Below, one piece after another: positions 40,441 to 49,317 of a DNA stretch of 64,000 nucleotides. Position 1 is the stretch's first letter. Every line of letters begins with the position of its first letter. The notes beneath the pieces were generated by a model. That model did not search any database and had not been told where the DNA came from. It worked only from the letters and a program-made list of their open reading frames with translations. Both the position numbers and the translations under genes were made by a program. The DNA is from a virus: the IMG/VR virus record IMGVR_UViG_3300042147_000020, positions 174,800-238,799 of that record; one strand, 5' to 3'.

Positions 40441-42948
40441 ATGATTAGAGAGATGATCAAGTTTGACGGTTCCAGCGAACCCTTCATTGCCGAGAAGGCC
40501 AAGAAGTGGAGCCAGTGGGCAGGTCGTAAACTCGGCAACCGTGTGGATTGGGCTAGCATCCTCCTCGATGCGGTCAATGAGTGTCCTCCGGTCCTGAGCA
40601 CTCAAGAGTTCCAGGAAAAGCTGGTTGACGTCACTTTGCGTGGCGAGAGTTGGGCACACTACCTGATGGCAGGTAAGCTGTATGCCCCACTGATCATGAA
40701 AAAGACCTTCGGACAGACTGTACCGACTGTACGTGAACTCCACTTGTCGCTGGCCGAGAAAGGCTATATGTACAAGCTGGACTACTCGGAAGCTGAATAC
40801 GCCGAAGTAGAAAAGCTGATCCAGCACAAGAAAGACCAGACTTACCCGCATTTCCGCAGCGAATACATCTACAAGAAGTACGCTCTGCAAAACCGTATCG
40901 GCTCTGAGCGCAATGTCTACGAGACACCACAGTTCGTGTACATGCGTATGGCCATGGCTCTCTCTGAAGAGCAGCCGCGTGAACGTCGTATGACTGACGT
41001 TGCCAAGTTCTACGAGCACTTGTCGGACGCTCGTATCAATGCCCCGACTCCAAACTACGTGAACCTGGGTACTCCTCTGCGTGGTTTCGCCTCTTGCTGC
41101 ATTTACAGCAACGAAGACACCGCTGCCTCGATCGGTATCGGTCTACACATTGCTTACACCATGACCTACATGTCTGCTGGTTGCGGTACTCACCTGAACA
41201 CTCGCTCGCTGGGTGACGCCGTTCGTGGTGGCATGATCAAACACCAAGGTAAACTCCCATACGTCCGTGCTACCAAGGCGATGGTTGAGGCCAACCTGCA
41301 AAACGGGCGTGGTGGTGCTGACACGCTGACCTACAGCATGTTCGATCCTGAAAACGAAACCATGCTGCAACTCCAGAACCCGATGTCGGTGGAAGAGAAG
41401 CAGATCCGTGGTATCGACTACTCGGTCACTGTGAGCAAGTTCATCGCTCGCTTCGCTGGTGCCAAGGGCAAGCTGTTCAAGTTCAACTGCTTCACGGCTC
41501 CTGACCTGTACGAAGCCTTCTACTCGGCAGACTTCGCCAAGTTCGAAGAGCTGTACGCCAAGTATGAAGCTGATCCACTTTTCGTCAAGGAGTACTTCAA
41601 CGCTCGTGAGCTGGTACTGGTAGCTCTGACTGAAGCTCTGGAAACCGGTCGTTACTACGTGACCTGGGCTGACGAGATGAATCGTCACACCCCGTTCTAC
41701 GATTCGATCTTCGCTTCCAACCTGTGCCAAGAGATCATGCTACCTCAGCGTGGTTATCGCCACATGATGGACCTGTACTCCAGCTCGGCTGTGGGTTACA
41801 TCAAGCTGACCACTACTGACGGCAACCGCATCAAGCTGGATGCACCGCAGAAGGTCTGGGTAGATCGTGCTCCGGCGGCAAACGCTGGGCCTGGACGTAT
41901 CGGTCGTCAAGCCATTGCTGCGATCGAGTTGGGTCCTGATGAATCGTTCCGCACCGTCAAGAACGGCCTGACCTACAAAGTCGCCACTATTGACGAGATC
42001 AAGCACGAGCCAGAAGTGGCTATGTGTAACATCGGTGGTGTGGTTCCAGCCAACATCGAAAGCGACGAGCAGTGGGCAGAAGTTGCTTACTACACCTTGC
42101 TGATGATCGACATCTGTATCCACAAGGCCGAATACGAACTACCACACATCGGGTTCACCTCGAAGGCACGTATGAACGCCGGTGTTGGTCTGATGGGTGT
42201 TGCTACCTGGATGGCCAAGAACAATTACAAGTATAGCAGTCAAGAAGGTAAGAACGCTCTGTTCCACCTCGACGAAACGCACATGTACCACCTGATCACT
42301 CAGTCGATCAAGTTGGGCAAAGAGCGTGGCAATGCTGAATGGATGCACCGTACCGCTTGGCCAGAAGGTTACCTACCGCAAGACAGTGCTAACCAGAACG
42401 TACTCGAACTGGTAACGGTGGGTCCTGCTCGTGATTGGGCTCCGGTTCGTCAAGACCTGATCGACAACGAAGGCATGCGCTTCTCTTGCGTCAACTCCCA
42501 CATGCCGGGTGAGTCCAGCTCGAAAGCTGCTGGTCAACCAAACGGTCGTTACCCAGTGCGTGACGTTGTGATGACCAAGACCGACAACGGCATTGTGTCG
42601 CGTTGGGCTGCTCCTGAGGGCGACCTGTGGGGTGATCGTTACGAGATCGCATGGGACGTTCCACCAGATGACCAGATCGACAGCTACGCCGTCGGCCAGT
42701 ACTGGTGTGACCAAGGGATGTCGGCAGACCAATGGCGGCGTTTGCCACAAGGTGAGACTGTAGGTTCGGCTGAACTGCTGAAAGGCTTCTTCCGCATGAC
42801 CAAATACGGGTTCAAGTCTCGTTACTACTACAACACTCTGACCACCGAAGCCAAAGTTCTGAGCAACGGTGAGATCGTGATGGTTGAAGTGCGTAACACC
42901 GACAAGGCTCCTGAAGCTGACTGCGGCGCTGGTGGCTGCAAAATGTAA
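40441..42948 (+). CDS. nrdA: Ribonucleotide reductase class Ia, large subunit
   Basis: 835 residues. The N-terminal ATP-cone (MIREMIKFDGSSEPF) is the allosteric activity site. In the barrel, FASCC near residues 217-221 holds one of the redox Cys, SNLCQE near 426-431 holds the catalytic Asn-Cys-Glu, and the C-terminal ADCGAGGCKM supplies the shuttle cysteine pair. It reduces ribonucleoside diphosphates to deoxy forms with the radical delivered by NrdB, whose gene follows. Length is slightly above E. coli NrdA (761). Its start is preceded by a weak site, AAGGTTTGAGTC. Confidence 0.92.
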   Translation: MIREMIKFDGSSEPFIAEKAKKWSQWAGRKLGNRVDWASILLDAVNECPPVLSTQEFQEKLVDVTLRGESWAHYLMAGKLYAPLIMKKTFGQTVPTVRELHLSLAEKGYMYKLDYSEAEYAEVEKLIQHKKDQTYPHFRSEYIYKKYALQNRIGSERNVYETPQFVYMRMAMALSEEQPRERRMTDVAKFYEHLSDARINAPTPNYVNLGTPLRGFASCCIYSNEDTAASIGIGLHIAYTMTYMSAGCGTHLNTRSLGDAVRGGMIKHQGKLPYVRATKAMVEANLQNGRGGADTLTYSMFDPENETMLQLQNPMSVEEKQIRGIDYSVTVSKFIARFAGAKGKLFKFNCFTAPDLYEAFYSADFAKFEELYAKYEADPLFVKEYFNARELVLVALTEALETGRYYVTWADEMNRHTPFYDSIFASNLCQEIMLPQRGYRHMMDLYSSSAVGYIKLTTTDGNRIKLDAPQKVWVDRAPAANAGPGRIGRQAIAAIELGPDESFRTVKNGLTYKVATIDEIKHEPEVAMCNIGGVVPANIESDEQWAEVAYYTLLMIDICIHKAEYELPHIGFTSKARMNAGVGLMGVATWMAKNNYKYSSQEGKNALFHLDETHMYHLITQSIKLGKERGNAEWMHRTAWPEGYLPQDSANQNVLELVTVGPARDWAPVRQDLIDNEGMRFSCVNSHMPGESSSKAAGQPNGRYPVRDVVMTKTDNGIVSRWAAPEGDLWGDRYEIAWDVPPDDQIDSYAVGQYWCDQGMSADQWRRLPQGETVGSAELLKGFFRMTKYGFKSRYYYNTLTTEAKVLSNGEIVMVEVRNTDKAPEADCGAGGCKM

Positions 42949-42954
42949 TACTGG

Positions 42955-42985
42955 TTGGGCGTTCTGGGGAGCGCCCTTTCCTTTA
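42955..42985 (+). terminator. Weak hairpin between nrdA and nrdB
   Basis: GGGCGTT...AGCGCCC followed by TTTCCTTT. It may partly end transcription or stabilise the nrdA message; the stem has wobbles. Confidence 0.45.
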
Positions 42986-43007
42986 ATAGTCTTTAGAGAG
43001 TGTTCTC

Positions 43008-44174
43008 GTGACAGTACCAGTAATGATTCAAACGGGGTTTTCTAAAACTCCACCGCAGATTGATCCAGCCATCTTCAACACTAACAAAACGGATTACCAG
43101 AACACCAGCCTGTTGCTAGGGCAACCTGGGGGTTTGTTCGACACGGTGAATAAGCAGTTTCCACAAGTCTGGAAGTTGTACAAGACTGTGAAGTCACTCG
43201 ATTGGGATGAACTAGAGATCCCGATGTCTTCTTGTAAGGCTGAGTTCAAGTCTCTGCCTCGCACCAAATCCCAAAAGATGATCAAGTCTCTGGCTTGGCA
43301 ATGGGAAGCTGACTCTGTTGCATCTCGCAGCATCAGTCACATCGTCAGCCTGTTCAACCCGGCTCCAGAACTATGGGCCGCTTGGCAGCGTATCTCTGAC
43401 CAAGAAGTGATCCACGCGGCGACCTACTCCGAGATCGTTCGGGCTAGCTTCGACAACCCTCGTGAAGTCCTCGACAAGATCCTGGAAGTTACCGAGGCCA
43501 TGCAACGCTTGGAAACGGTTGCAATAGAGATGCGATGGATTCGTGAGCGTGGCTTGCGTTTCCAACTGGGTGAATTCCCGGCTGACCAAGAAACCTACAA
43601 CGCAGCGTTCATGTTTGCGTTCGTGATGTTTGTACTGGAACGTTTGCAGTTCATGGCATCGTTCGGTGTAACCTTCGCATTGGCCGCTGAAGACCTCTTC
43701 ATCCCGATCTGCAAGATGGTACAGAAGATCGCACAAGACGAGTACGAGACTCACTGTGCGTTGGACTTCGCTGTCCTGCAACACGAGATGACAACTGAGC
43801 GTGGGCAGATTGCTTACCAACAGTTGCGTCCTCGCATGAACCGTGTGTTGAACGAAGTCATCGCCTGTGAACTGAACTGGTCGGACTTCGTGTACTGGGA
43901 CGAGGAAACTGAAACCTACGTCGAAGACCTGAAGTACTGTTCCCGTGCTCAGCTCAAAGACTCCGTCCTGTTCCATGCAACCTACGTGTCTCGTTCGATG
44001 CGTTTGGACATGGAGTACCCGCAAGTCGAGAACCTGCCGCTCCACTACATGAAGACCTGGATGAACATGGGTGACACCCAACCTTCACCACAGGAACAAG
44101 CTAACGCTCAGTACAAGGTAAACGTCGTTGTTCGCGATGACGAAGACGTGGACTTCGATGTCTCTGGTTTCTAA
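43008..44174 (+). CDS. nrdB: Ribonucleotide reductase class Ia, small subunit
   Basis: 388 residues, start GTG with AGAGAG upstream. The di-iron and radical sites are visible: E133-V-I-H136-A-A-T-Y140 (Glu, His and the radical Tyr), a WQWEAD motif near residue 98 as the first ligand region, FVLERLQF and QDEYETHCAL (Glu-x2-His) for the remaining ligands. It generates the tyrosyl radical for NrdA. Genes are in the order nrdA-nrdB, as in most phages. Confidence 0.9.
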   Translation: MTVPVMIQTGFSKTPPQIDPAIFNTNKTDYQNTSLLLGQPGGLFDTVNKQFPQVWKLYKTVKSLDWDELEIPMSSCKAEFKSLPRTKSQKMIKSLAWQWEADSVASRSISHIVSLFNPAPELWAAWQRISDQEVIHAATYSEIVRASFDNPREVLDKILEVTEAMQRLETVAIEMRWIRERGLRFQLGEFPADQETYNAAFMFAFVMFVLERLQFMASFGVTFALAAEDLFIPICKMVQKIAQDEYETHCALDFAVLQHEMTTERGQIAYQQLRPRMNRVLNEVIACELNWSDFVYWDEETETYVEDLKYCSRAQLKDSVLFHATYVSRSMRLDMEYPQVENLPLHYMKTWMNMGDTQPSPQEQANAQYKVNVVVRDDEDVDFDVSGF

Positions 44175-44185
44175 AGGGGTGCCTC

Positions 44186-44293
44186 ATGGAAGAATCGTTA
44201 AAGCTGTGCTTGTTGATTGCTGGCGTCGTTTTATCCATTGGTCTGTCGGGTTACTGGTTGTGGGTGTGTGGTTGTCGTAAGGGGCATTGTTGA
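44186..44293 (+). CDS. 35-residue Cys-rich single-TM protein
   Basis: AAGGGG precedes an ATG for 35 residues: one transmembrane helix (CLLIAGVVLSIGLSGYWLW) then a Cys-rich basic tail, VCGCRKGHC. The next gene's ATG overlaps its TGA (TGATG). It is too short for a reductase but the C-x-C...C tail might bind metal or dithiols. Confidence 0.55.
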   Translation: MEESLKLCLLIAGVVLSIGLSGYWLWVCGCRKGHC

Positions 44294-44562
44294 TGGAACC
44301 GCTGTCGTTTGATATTATGGATCGTCTACGGGTTTGCTTTGAATCCAGAGAGTACAAGATCCGTCATGAACACTGTTCAGGTTACGTCCTGCTCAGTGAT
44401 GGTAAGGAACGGTACTTCAAGATCGTCAACGGTCTGTGTAAGCCCGAAGAAGTAGAACATCTGTTCAACTGTACGGGTATCGCTCAAGTCATCGTCCGTA
44501 ACGTTCCAGGGGCCTTGACCTGCGAGTACGTCAACACCGCTGAACATGGTTTCACGTACTAA
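44293..44562 (+). CDS. Unknown small protein after nrdB
   Basis: 89 residues from ATG 44293 (two TTG codons just upstream are not used). Four Cys are present without a redox pattern. The gene is coupled to the preceding small gene, so it is read with nrdAB. Confidence 0.55.
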   Translation: MEPLSFDIMDRLRVCFESREYKIRHEHCSGYVLLSDGKERYFKIVNGLCKPEEVEHLFNCTGIAQVIVRNVPGALTCEYVNTAEHGFTY

Positions 44563-44564
44563 CA

Positions 44565-44609
44565 GAAAAAAAAAAAAGAAGGGGTGAGAGCCCCTTCTTT
44601 TATGCCGTC
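44565..44609. terminator. Bidirectional terminator after the nrd operon
   Basis: GAAGGGG-TGAGAG-CCCCTTC then TTTTATGCCG on the plus strand; U12 on the minus strand. Confidence 0.85.
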
Positions 44610-44613
44610 TTAC

Positions 44614-45228
44614 TTAGCCCGGCATTGGGTTGCACTTGTGGACGAGGAACAACAGGACATCTTCGCGCTGGTTGACCAAGTTGCCACGAGCCTCGACTTC
44701 TTCGAACTGACTACCAATCACTTCAACGCTACTGTAGAGATTGCGCTTGGCTTCCTGAAGAGTCAGGATCAAGTTAAAGCAATCCGAACGATCGGTCTCT
44801 AGGCGAGAGAACCCGCCTTGACAGTCTAGGTACTTCGCGAGGTTGTCACCGGCCCAGTGACGGATAGTCGAATCGTACGCCTGACCAGTCACGTCGAAGG
44901 CAGTGTTACGCAGGTAATCGTACCCGTGGTTCACCGCATCCCAGGTAACCCGTTGTGGTAGAATCACAATGTGACGATTCAGTTGATCCGTCTGGTGGGT
45001 CATCGCGCAACGGACGTGGATCGGACGACAGCCGAAATACGTTGGTTGGCGACGCACGTGAGCCTCCAGCGCAGCGTGTGCCTGATCCTTCAAGCTGTCA
45101 AACGAGTAAGCACCACTCGGTGGTAAAGAAGTGCTGTAATGATTCCACAGTTCCTTCAGACGACGCAGGTCAAGTTCATTGAGGATGTCTCCACCGTCAA
45201 CCGACATCGTAATATCAATAATAGCCAT
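44614..45228 (-). CDS. Unknown protein
   Basis: 204 residues from the ATG with TTTGGAG upstream. It has a DRSDCFNLILTLQEAKRNLY helical segment near its end and no recognised family. It ends at the terminator facing the nrd operon. Confidence 0.55.
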   Translation of the reverse strand: MAIIDITMSVDGGDILNELDLRRLKELWNHYSTSLPPSGAYSFDSLKDQAHAALEAHVRRQPTYFGCRPIHVRCAMTHQTDQLNRHIVILPQRVTWDAVNHGYDYLRNTAFDVTGQAYDSTIRHWAGDNLAKYLDCQGGFSRLETDRSDCFNLILTLQEAKRNLYSSVEVIGSQFEEVEARGNLVNQREDVLLFLVHKCNPMPG

Positions 45229-45249
45229 GTGAACTCCAAAGTTCAAAGA

Positions 45250-45777
45250 TTAGTGGTTGTAGCCAGTTGGTTTGTTTGTTGCTACAGCGACTGCCAGCGG
45301 TAACTTCTTTGCGTCGAGGTTCACTGGCGCCTTTACAACGTACAACATTTTGTGGTGGCGGAAGATCACGATGCGATCACCAAGAGTCACGTTCAACACC
45401 ACCAGTTCAGACTTGGGCAAACGGTACTCAGCGGCTGAGTCCACTTGGAGCCAGCAATAAGCCGGATCGTTACAATCCCGGATGAAAGTCAGGGAGCCAC
45501 CGCTCACGATGTCAGCTTGACACAGTTCAACCATCCGAGAATCACAACGCTCTAGGATCATCTTGATCAGTTGACCACGGATTTGGTTACTGTGCTGAAG
45601 CTTAACGTCGAACTCGCCTTCTGGATAGGGTACAGAAGGGATGGCCCCCAGTTTCTTATCCAGCACGCCTTGTAGCAACTTGATATGTTCTCGCAACCGA
45701 ACAATAGACCAAGCGTCGTACTCGTGACCGCAAACACACGGTGTTTCCCAGCACTTGATACAATCAGACATTGCCAT
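45250..45777 (-). CDS. Unknown protein with N-terminal Cys cluster
   Basis: 175 residues from the ATG with GGAG 8 bases upstream. The first 20 have C-x2-C-x4-C-x-C (CIKCWETPCVC), a likely zinc-binding knuckle. The remainder is beta-rich, with a second Cys-rich section further on. DNA or RNA binding is possible. It overlaps the upstream gene by 14 bases. Confidence 0.55.
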   Translation of the reverse strand: MAMSDCIKCWETPCVCGHEYDAWSIVRLREHIKLLQGVLDKKLGAIPSVPYPEGEFDVKLQHSNQIRGQLIKMILERCDSRMVELCQADIVSGGSLTFIRDCNDPAYCWLQVDSAAEYRLPKSELVVLNVTLGDRIVIFRHHKMLYVVKAPVNLDAKKLPLAVAVATNKPTGYNH

Positions 45778-46507
45778 GAACAATCTCCTCTTCTAGTACA
45801 ATGGATTCTTTACGGAAACGAACGAGGAACAACGCTTGACCTTTTTGATTCGGGTCTTTGACGTCTAAGTAGATGTGGTTTGTCCTCATGTGACGGAGGT
45901 ACTCGAGTTCCAGATCGCCGTAGACGATTGGTTCAGGGTGGCCCTTAGCACACGACGGCATTTTGAGCTTACCCCAGTCCCATATCCCCTCAGTTACTTT
46001 ACGTTCAATACCAACTAGGTGGACAGCCTCAACCGTCCACCCTGCCATCTGTCGCGGCATACGAGAGTCACGTCCCAGTTCCACTCGGACGATGCGTGAC
46101 TTGACTACAGGTCTACGATCACGACAGATGTAGTCCCGCTTACGAGGCGTTTGCTGAGGGATAGTCCCCAACGCTCGACCCAATTGCACGGGATGTAACT
46201 CCACAGTCTTGATGATCTTGGGAAACGGGGTCTTGTTGAAAGGCCCTAGCGTCTTGAGTTGTTCTTCCACAGGACGTACTGTACCGCCCCATGCGTGGAG
46301 AACCACCGGGTTAGAACGCTTACGACGGAAGCTGACGAGTTGATGGTAGCAGTACGTAACCGGCTGGTCTTTTTCTTCTTCACGTACCCGACAGCTTCTA
46401 ACGTAAGCTATCACCCCCTCTTCAGTTAGGAAGGCATCCACCCCAACTACTTTGGTTATCCAAGTGGAAGGAATCCACGGGGCCGTCCTTCTTAGGTAAT
46501 TAGACAT
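45764..46507 (-). CDS. Unknown basic protein
   Basis: 247 residues from the ATG at 46507, which overlaps the preceding stop by 8 bases; a longer frame to 46723 runs through that gene and is rejected. Rich in Arg and Lys, with CAKGHPEPIVYGDLELEYL near the end. No family recognised. Confidence 0.55.
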   Translation of the reverse strand: MSNYLRRTAPWIPSTWITKVVGVDAFLTEEGVIAYVRSCRVREEEKDQPVTYCYHQLVSFRRKRSNPVVLHAWGGTVRPVEEQLKTLGPFNKTPFPKIIKTVELHPVQLGRALGTIPQQTPRKRDYICRDRRPVVKSRIVRVELGRDSRMPRQMAGWTVEAVHLVGIERKVTEGIWDWGKLKMPSCAKGHPEPIVYGDLELEYLRHMRTNHIYLDVKDPNQKGQALFLVRFRKESIVLEEEIVHGNV

Positions 46508-46802
46508 CTTTCTTACCGTCCTTATTCTTCGTCGCAGAGAGGTAATACTTACCCTGATACTCGTAGACCTTACACTTGTCGCCCACACTGTACCCAAAGG
46601 CTTTCGCCATCTGCTTCTCGACATAGTAAATCTGCCGGTGGTTAACCATGAAGATCGTCCGGCTTTCAACTTTACTTGCCCGAACACCAGTAATTTCACC
46701 GGTAGCGACCACCATCGCCCCAACAGTCTTGGCGAGGTTCATTGGGATGTTCAGTGTTGCTTCGCGTGGGTTAGGTCGTGAGCTGCGCTCTTGAAAACAC
46801 AT
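46500..46802 (-). CDS. Unknown small protein, SH3/KOW-like strand pattern
   Basis: 100 residues; the middle consists of short beta strands (YSVGDKCKVYEYQGKYYLSA) as in small beta-barrel folds. Function unknown. Confidence 0.5.
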   Translation of the reverse strand: MCFQERSSRPNPREATLNIPMNLAKTVGAMVVATGEITGVRASKVESRTIFMVNHRQIYYVEKQMAKAFGYSVGDKCKVYEYQGKYYLSATKNKDGKKDV

Positions 46803-46818
46803 TGTTAAAGCATCCTTG

Positions 46819-46950
46819 TTATTTGGGCCAAACTATTGCAAGCAGATATTGAAAAGGAGCTGGGTCGTAAATGACCAAGCCGATTAGTGCTGCGTATACC
46901 ACACCCAACGTCCACCAAGACGCTGGGGGTACTTTACCTGAGTCAGACAT
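46819..46950 (-). CDS. 43-residue membrane protein
   Basis: ATG overlaps the preceding stop by 8 bases and opens a 43-codon frame with one or two hydrophobic helices (WWTLGVVYAALIGLVIY and FQYLLAIVW). Small membrane proteins of this kind are frequent in phage early regions; role unknown. Confidence 0.5.
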   Translation of the reverse strand: MSDSGKVPPASWWTLGVVYAALIGLVIYDPAPFQYLLAIVWPK

Positions 46951-47287
46951 TCACAACCCTCACCATGCTAGACGCATCAATCATATCGGTGAAGGTGACC
47001 AACCTTTCCTTGCCGTCGTACTCGCAGATGTAGTAGTGTGGAGATCCAATCTCCTGCACTTCCCAATCCCCGGCTATGCCTTCAACCACCATCTGTTCGA
47101 TGACAGTCACTAAATCAGGATGATGGCGAGGTACGGTTTTAAAGTCAACTTTACCGTTACCATCCAATTGCGCATGTGCTATCAGCGCAGGTACTTGTTT
47201 CATCCGCTTGCACATCGCAGCGTCGAAACCCGGATTACCGTAACACCCGTGAATCACAACCTTCCAGCTCTGCTTTACGCCATCCAT
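46943..47287 (-). CDS. Unknown protein
   Basis: 114 residues; contains CYGNPGFDAAMCKRMKQV and an HYYICEYDGKERLVTF strand. No family recognised. Confidence 0.55.
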   Translation of the reverse strand: MDGVKQSWKVVIHGCYGNPGFDAAMCKRMKQVPALIAHAQLDGNGKVDFKTVPRHHPDLVTVIEQMVVEGIAGDWEVQEIGSPHYYICEYDGKERLVTFTDMIDASSMVRVVNV

Positions 47288-47290
47288 AAT

Positions 47291-47758
47291 TCAATCCTCT
47301 TCCACTCGGCACTCTTCGGCTATATGGATGTGTTTTCGCCTAGCATGGATAAACATCGAATTGACTGTTCCACCTAGACCCTTGAGTATAAACAGGAAGT
47401 TCCCATTACTCGTACCGTAGTGTCGCATCTCAGTCCCGTTGATCAACATCATCCAGTCGGCAATCTCACTGGTGACCATGTCTTCACGGGCCGGAGGGAG
47501 GTAAACTTGCTCCTCCCCAAAGACCACCGGCTCACTGTCTGGGTTCAGGACAAACAACACGTACAGGTTATTGTCCTCCAGCAGTTCATCCTCGATCCTC
47601 AGGACATTGTAGTACGGGTAATGATCGAGAGAAGGACTCTCGTATACGTTCCCCACAATTGGTACGTCAGCAAACGCCGGGATGTGTCCCAAGTAAAACA
47701 GCGTGTCATCCACCTTGGGTGTTTCATCGAAGCGATAGACCACTAATGTGACCGCCAT
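47291..47758 (-). CDS. Unknown protein, possible paralogue of 18450-18890
   Basis: 155 residues from ATG with AAAAGGGA upstream. Shares LYVLFVLNP and FILKG spacing with the 18450-18890 protein, and both have an early VTVMYF/VTLVVY strand. Family unknown. Confidence 0.55.
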   Translation of the reverse strand: MAVTLVVYRFDETPKVDDTLFYLGHIPAFADVPIVGNVYESPSLDHYPYYNVLRIEDELLEDNNLYVLFVLNPDSEPVVFGEEQVYLPPAREDMVTSEIADWMMLINGTEMRHYGTSNGNFLFILKGLGGTVNSMFIHARRKHIHIAEECRVEED

Positions 47759-47774
47759 GATTCGTCCCTTTTCA

Positions 47775-48077
47775 TTAAGCTCTGCAACGAGCGTGTGGAT
47801 TCTTGACACGTGCTACTTGGGCTGCTGTCAGATGAACCTCTTCTGGTTCTCCTTCAGCTAAGAGTTTGAGATCGACATGAAGGGTGCCGTCCCAAGCCCC
47901 ACCAGAAATGTACAACACCTCTAGGTTGGAGCAGTCGCGTTTGAAAGTACCGGTCAGCAACTTTGCTGCCTGTATCTGTCCCGTGCGTAAACGGTTCCAG
48001 CGTTTGGTGATTTCAAGGGCTGCAAACACAACAGTCAACCCATCACGACCCTTGTACGCCTTAATCTTAAAATCCAT
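47775..48077 (-). CDS. Unknown small protein
   Basis: 100 residues, mixed composition, no motif. In an operon with genes on both sides. Confidence 0.5.
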   Translation of the reverse strand: MDFKIKAYKGRDGLTVVFAALEITKRWNRLRTGQIQAAKLLTGTFKRDCSNLEVLYISGGAWDGTLHVDLKLLAEGEPEEVHLTAAQVARVKNPHARCRA

Positions 48078-48095
48078 CCTGTATTACCTCTTGTT

Positions 48096-48635
48096 TTAGC
48101 TTTCGCGTTTTGTCCCCCGCATAGCACGACGCTTGTCCTTCCGAGGGAACCGTTCGTTAAGTTCCTTAATAATGTCGGGGATCTGAAGCTTGACGATCCT
48201 TGCCGAACTGCTCCGAGTGGTTTGCTGTACTAATGCTAGCGCAGCATCTAGGTCATCGTCTGCCGCATCGAGAGCCGCAGTCCAGATCTCTTCCAGATCC
48301 ATCGTGTTGCTACGACAGTGTACGACTTCAGGGCCCCATGGTAGAACACGGCGAATCATACCGACTATACCGTTTGGACGACTGCTCCATTCTTCCAGCG
48401 CTCCCTCATGGGTGATTAGGTAGGCTTTGATAGTGCCTTCACTCATCACCTCAAGATCACGATCGCCGTTAAGGTACTCCAGCACGTTCAGCCCGTTGAA
48501 TTCCATTGGGATGATAAAGCCCCAGTCAGAATAGTAGTAGCTCACCGGGACTTTAGCAATCAACCCGTTTGGCTTGATCAGGTCCTGGAAGAACATGACT
48601 TCGTTACCAACTACAGCGGCGAAATTGAAAGACAT
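48096..48635 (-). CDS. Unknown protein with basic C-terminal tail
   Basis: 179 residues ending in a RKDKRRAMRGTKRES tail. An acidic ALDAADDDLDAALAL run precedes it. Shares its ATG base with the stop of the proteasome-like gene upstream (TAATG). No recognised family. Confidence 0.55.
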   Translation of the reverse strand: MSFNFAAVVGNEVMFFQDLIKPNGLIAKVPVSYYYSDWGFIIPMEFNGLNVLEYLNGDRDLEVMSEGTIKAYLITHEGALEEWSSRPNGIVGMIRRVLPWGPEVVHCRSNTMDLEEIWTAALDAADDDLDAALALVQQTTRSSSARIVKLQIPDIIKELNERFPRKDKRRAMRGTKRES

Positions 48636-49243
48636 TACTTAGCTCTCCTTGGAGCACGAGGTTTCTTTGGCTCTTGAGCCTGCGTGGCTTCACGAGGGAA
48701 AGCATCCAGCGTAGACATCTCCAGTGCTTGTACCTCACCCCCACAGGTGTTAGCCAGCAGGCTGATACGACGGATGATCTCCGGTGCATCAAAGCCAGCC
48801 TTGTAGAACACGTTAGCGAAGTTCCCCTCAGAACCTTCAGACCAGTACTGGGTCGGATCAATAGACTGGATCACCGCCCCTTCGTCTATATCACGTTCGA
48901 TCAGCCATGCGTGTTCCTGAGTCACCAGAAACATCCGGCGGATTACTTTCACGCCCTTAGCAGACATCCCGCACAACAACCCACGTTCGACCTCGGAGAA
49001 CTCCAGCGGATTGGCGGCGTCATACGACAAATAAAAAGCGGCCAGACGAGGGACGATGAAACCCCAGACGAGGGCCATCTCCGTGGAGTTGAATTCGCCA
49101 CCCACGATGCCAAGCGCAGCACGCTTGCAGGGACTGACGAACAACTTCTGTCCGAAACCGATGTACTCATCACGACCATTGATGTTCATCAACATCTGAC
49201 TGTCAGTAGCCAGGATACCATTTAACAGAACTGCCTGTGACAT
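48635..49243 (-). CDS. Possible proteasome/HslV-like Ntn-hydrolase fold protein
   Basis: 202 residues. Its first 60 follow the strand order of HslV and proteasome beta subunits: NGILATDSQMLMN, a KLFVSPCKRAALGIVGGEF segment that matches KxxR...VIAGFAGG of HslV, and an entry helix after it. The catalytic Thr of HslV would be at mature residue 1; here the protein starts M-S-Q-A, so no nucleophile is obvious. The C-terminus is basic (KKPRAPRRAK). Low-confidence call from pattern only. Confidence 0.4.
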   Translation of the reverse strand: MSQAVLLNGILATDSQMLMNINGRDEYIGFGQKLFVSPCKRAALGIVGGEFNSTEMALVWGFIVPRLAAFYLSYDAANPLEFSEVERGLLCGMSAKGVKVIRRMFLVTQEHAWLIERDIDEGAVIQSIDPTQYWSEGSEGNFANVFYKAGFDAPEIIRRISLLANTCGGEVQALEMSTLDAFPREATQAQEPKKPRAPRRAK

Positions 49244-49263
49244 TTTACATGCTCCCTTGAGCT

Positions 49264-49310
49264 GACGGCATAAAGAGTGTGGGGTTGGCCCTCCACACTC
49301 CTTGTGTTTT
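49264..49310 (-). terminator. Terminator after 49318-49578
   Basis: Minus strand GAGTGTGGAG...CCCCACACTC then TTTATGCCGTC. One G:U pair in the stem. Confidence 0.75.
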
Positions 49311-49317
49311 CTACAGC

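Noticed and set aside
46508-46723. N-terminal extension of the 45764 gene
   Set aside because: Runs in a second frame through the well-formed 46500-46802 gene; the ATG at 46507 fits the operon overlap.
46871-47113. 80-codon plus-strand frame
   Set aside because: Opposite two coupled minus-strand genes, no ribosome site.
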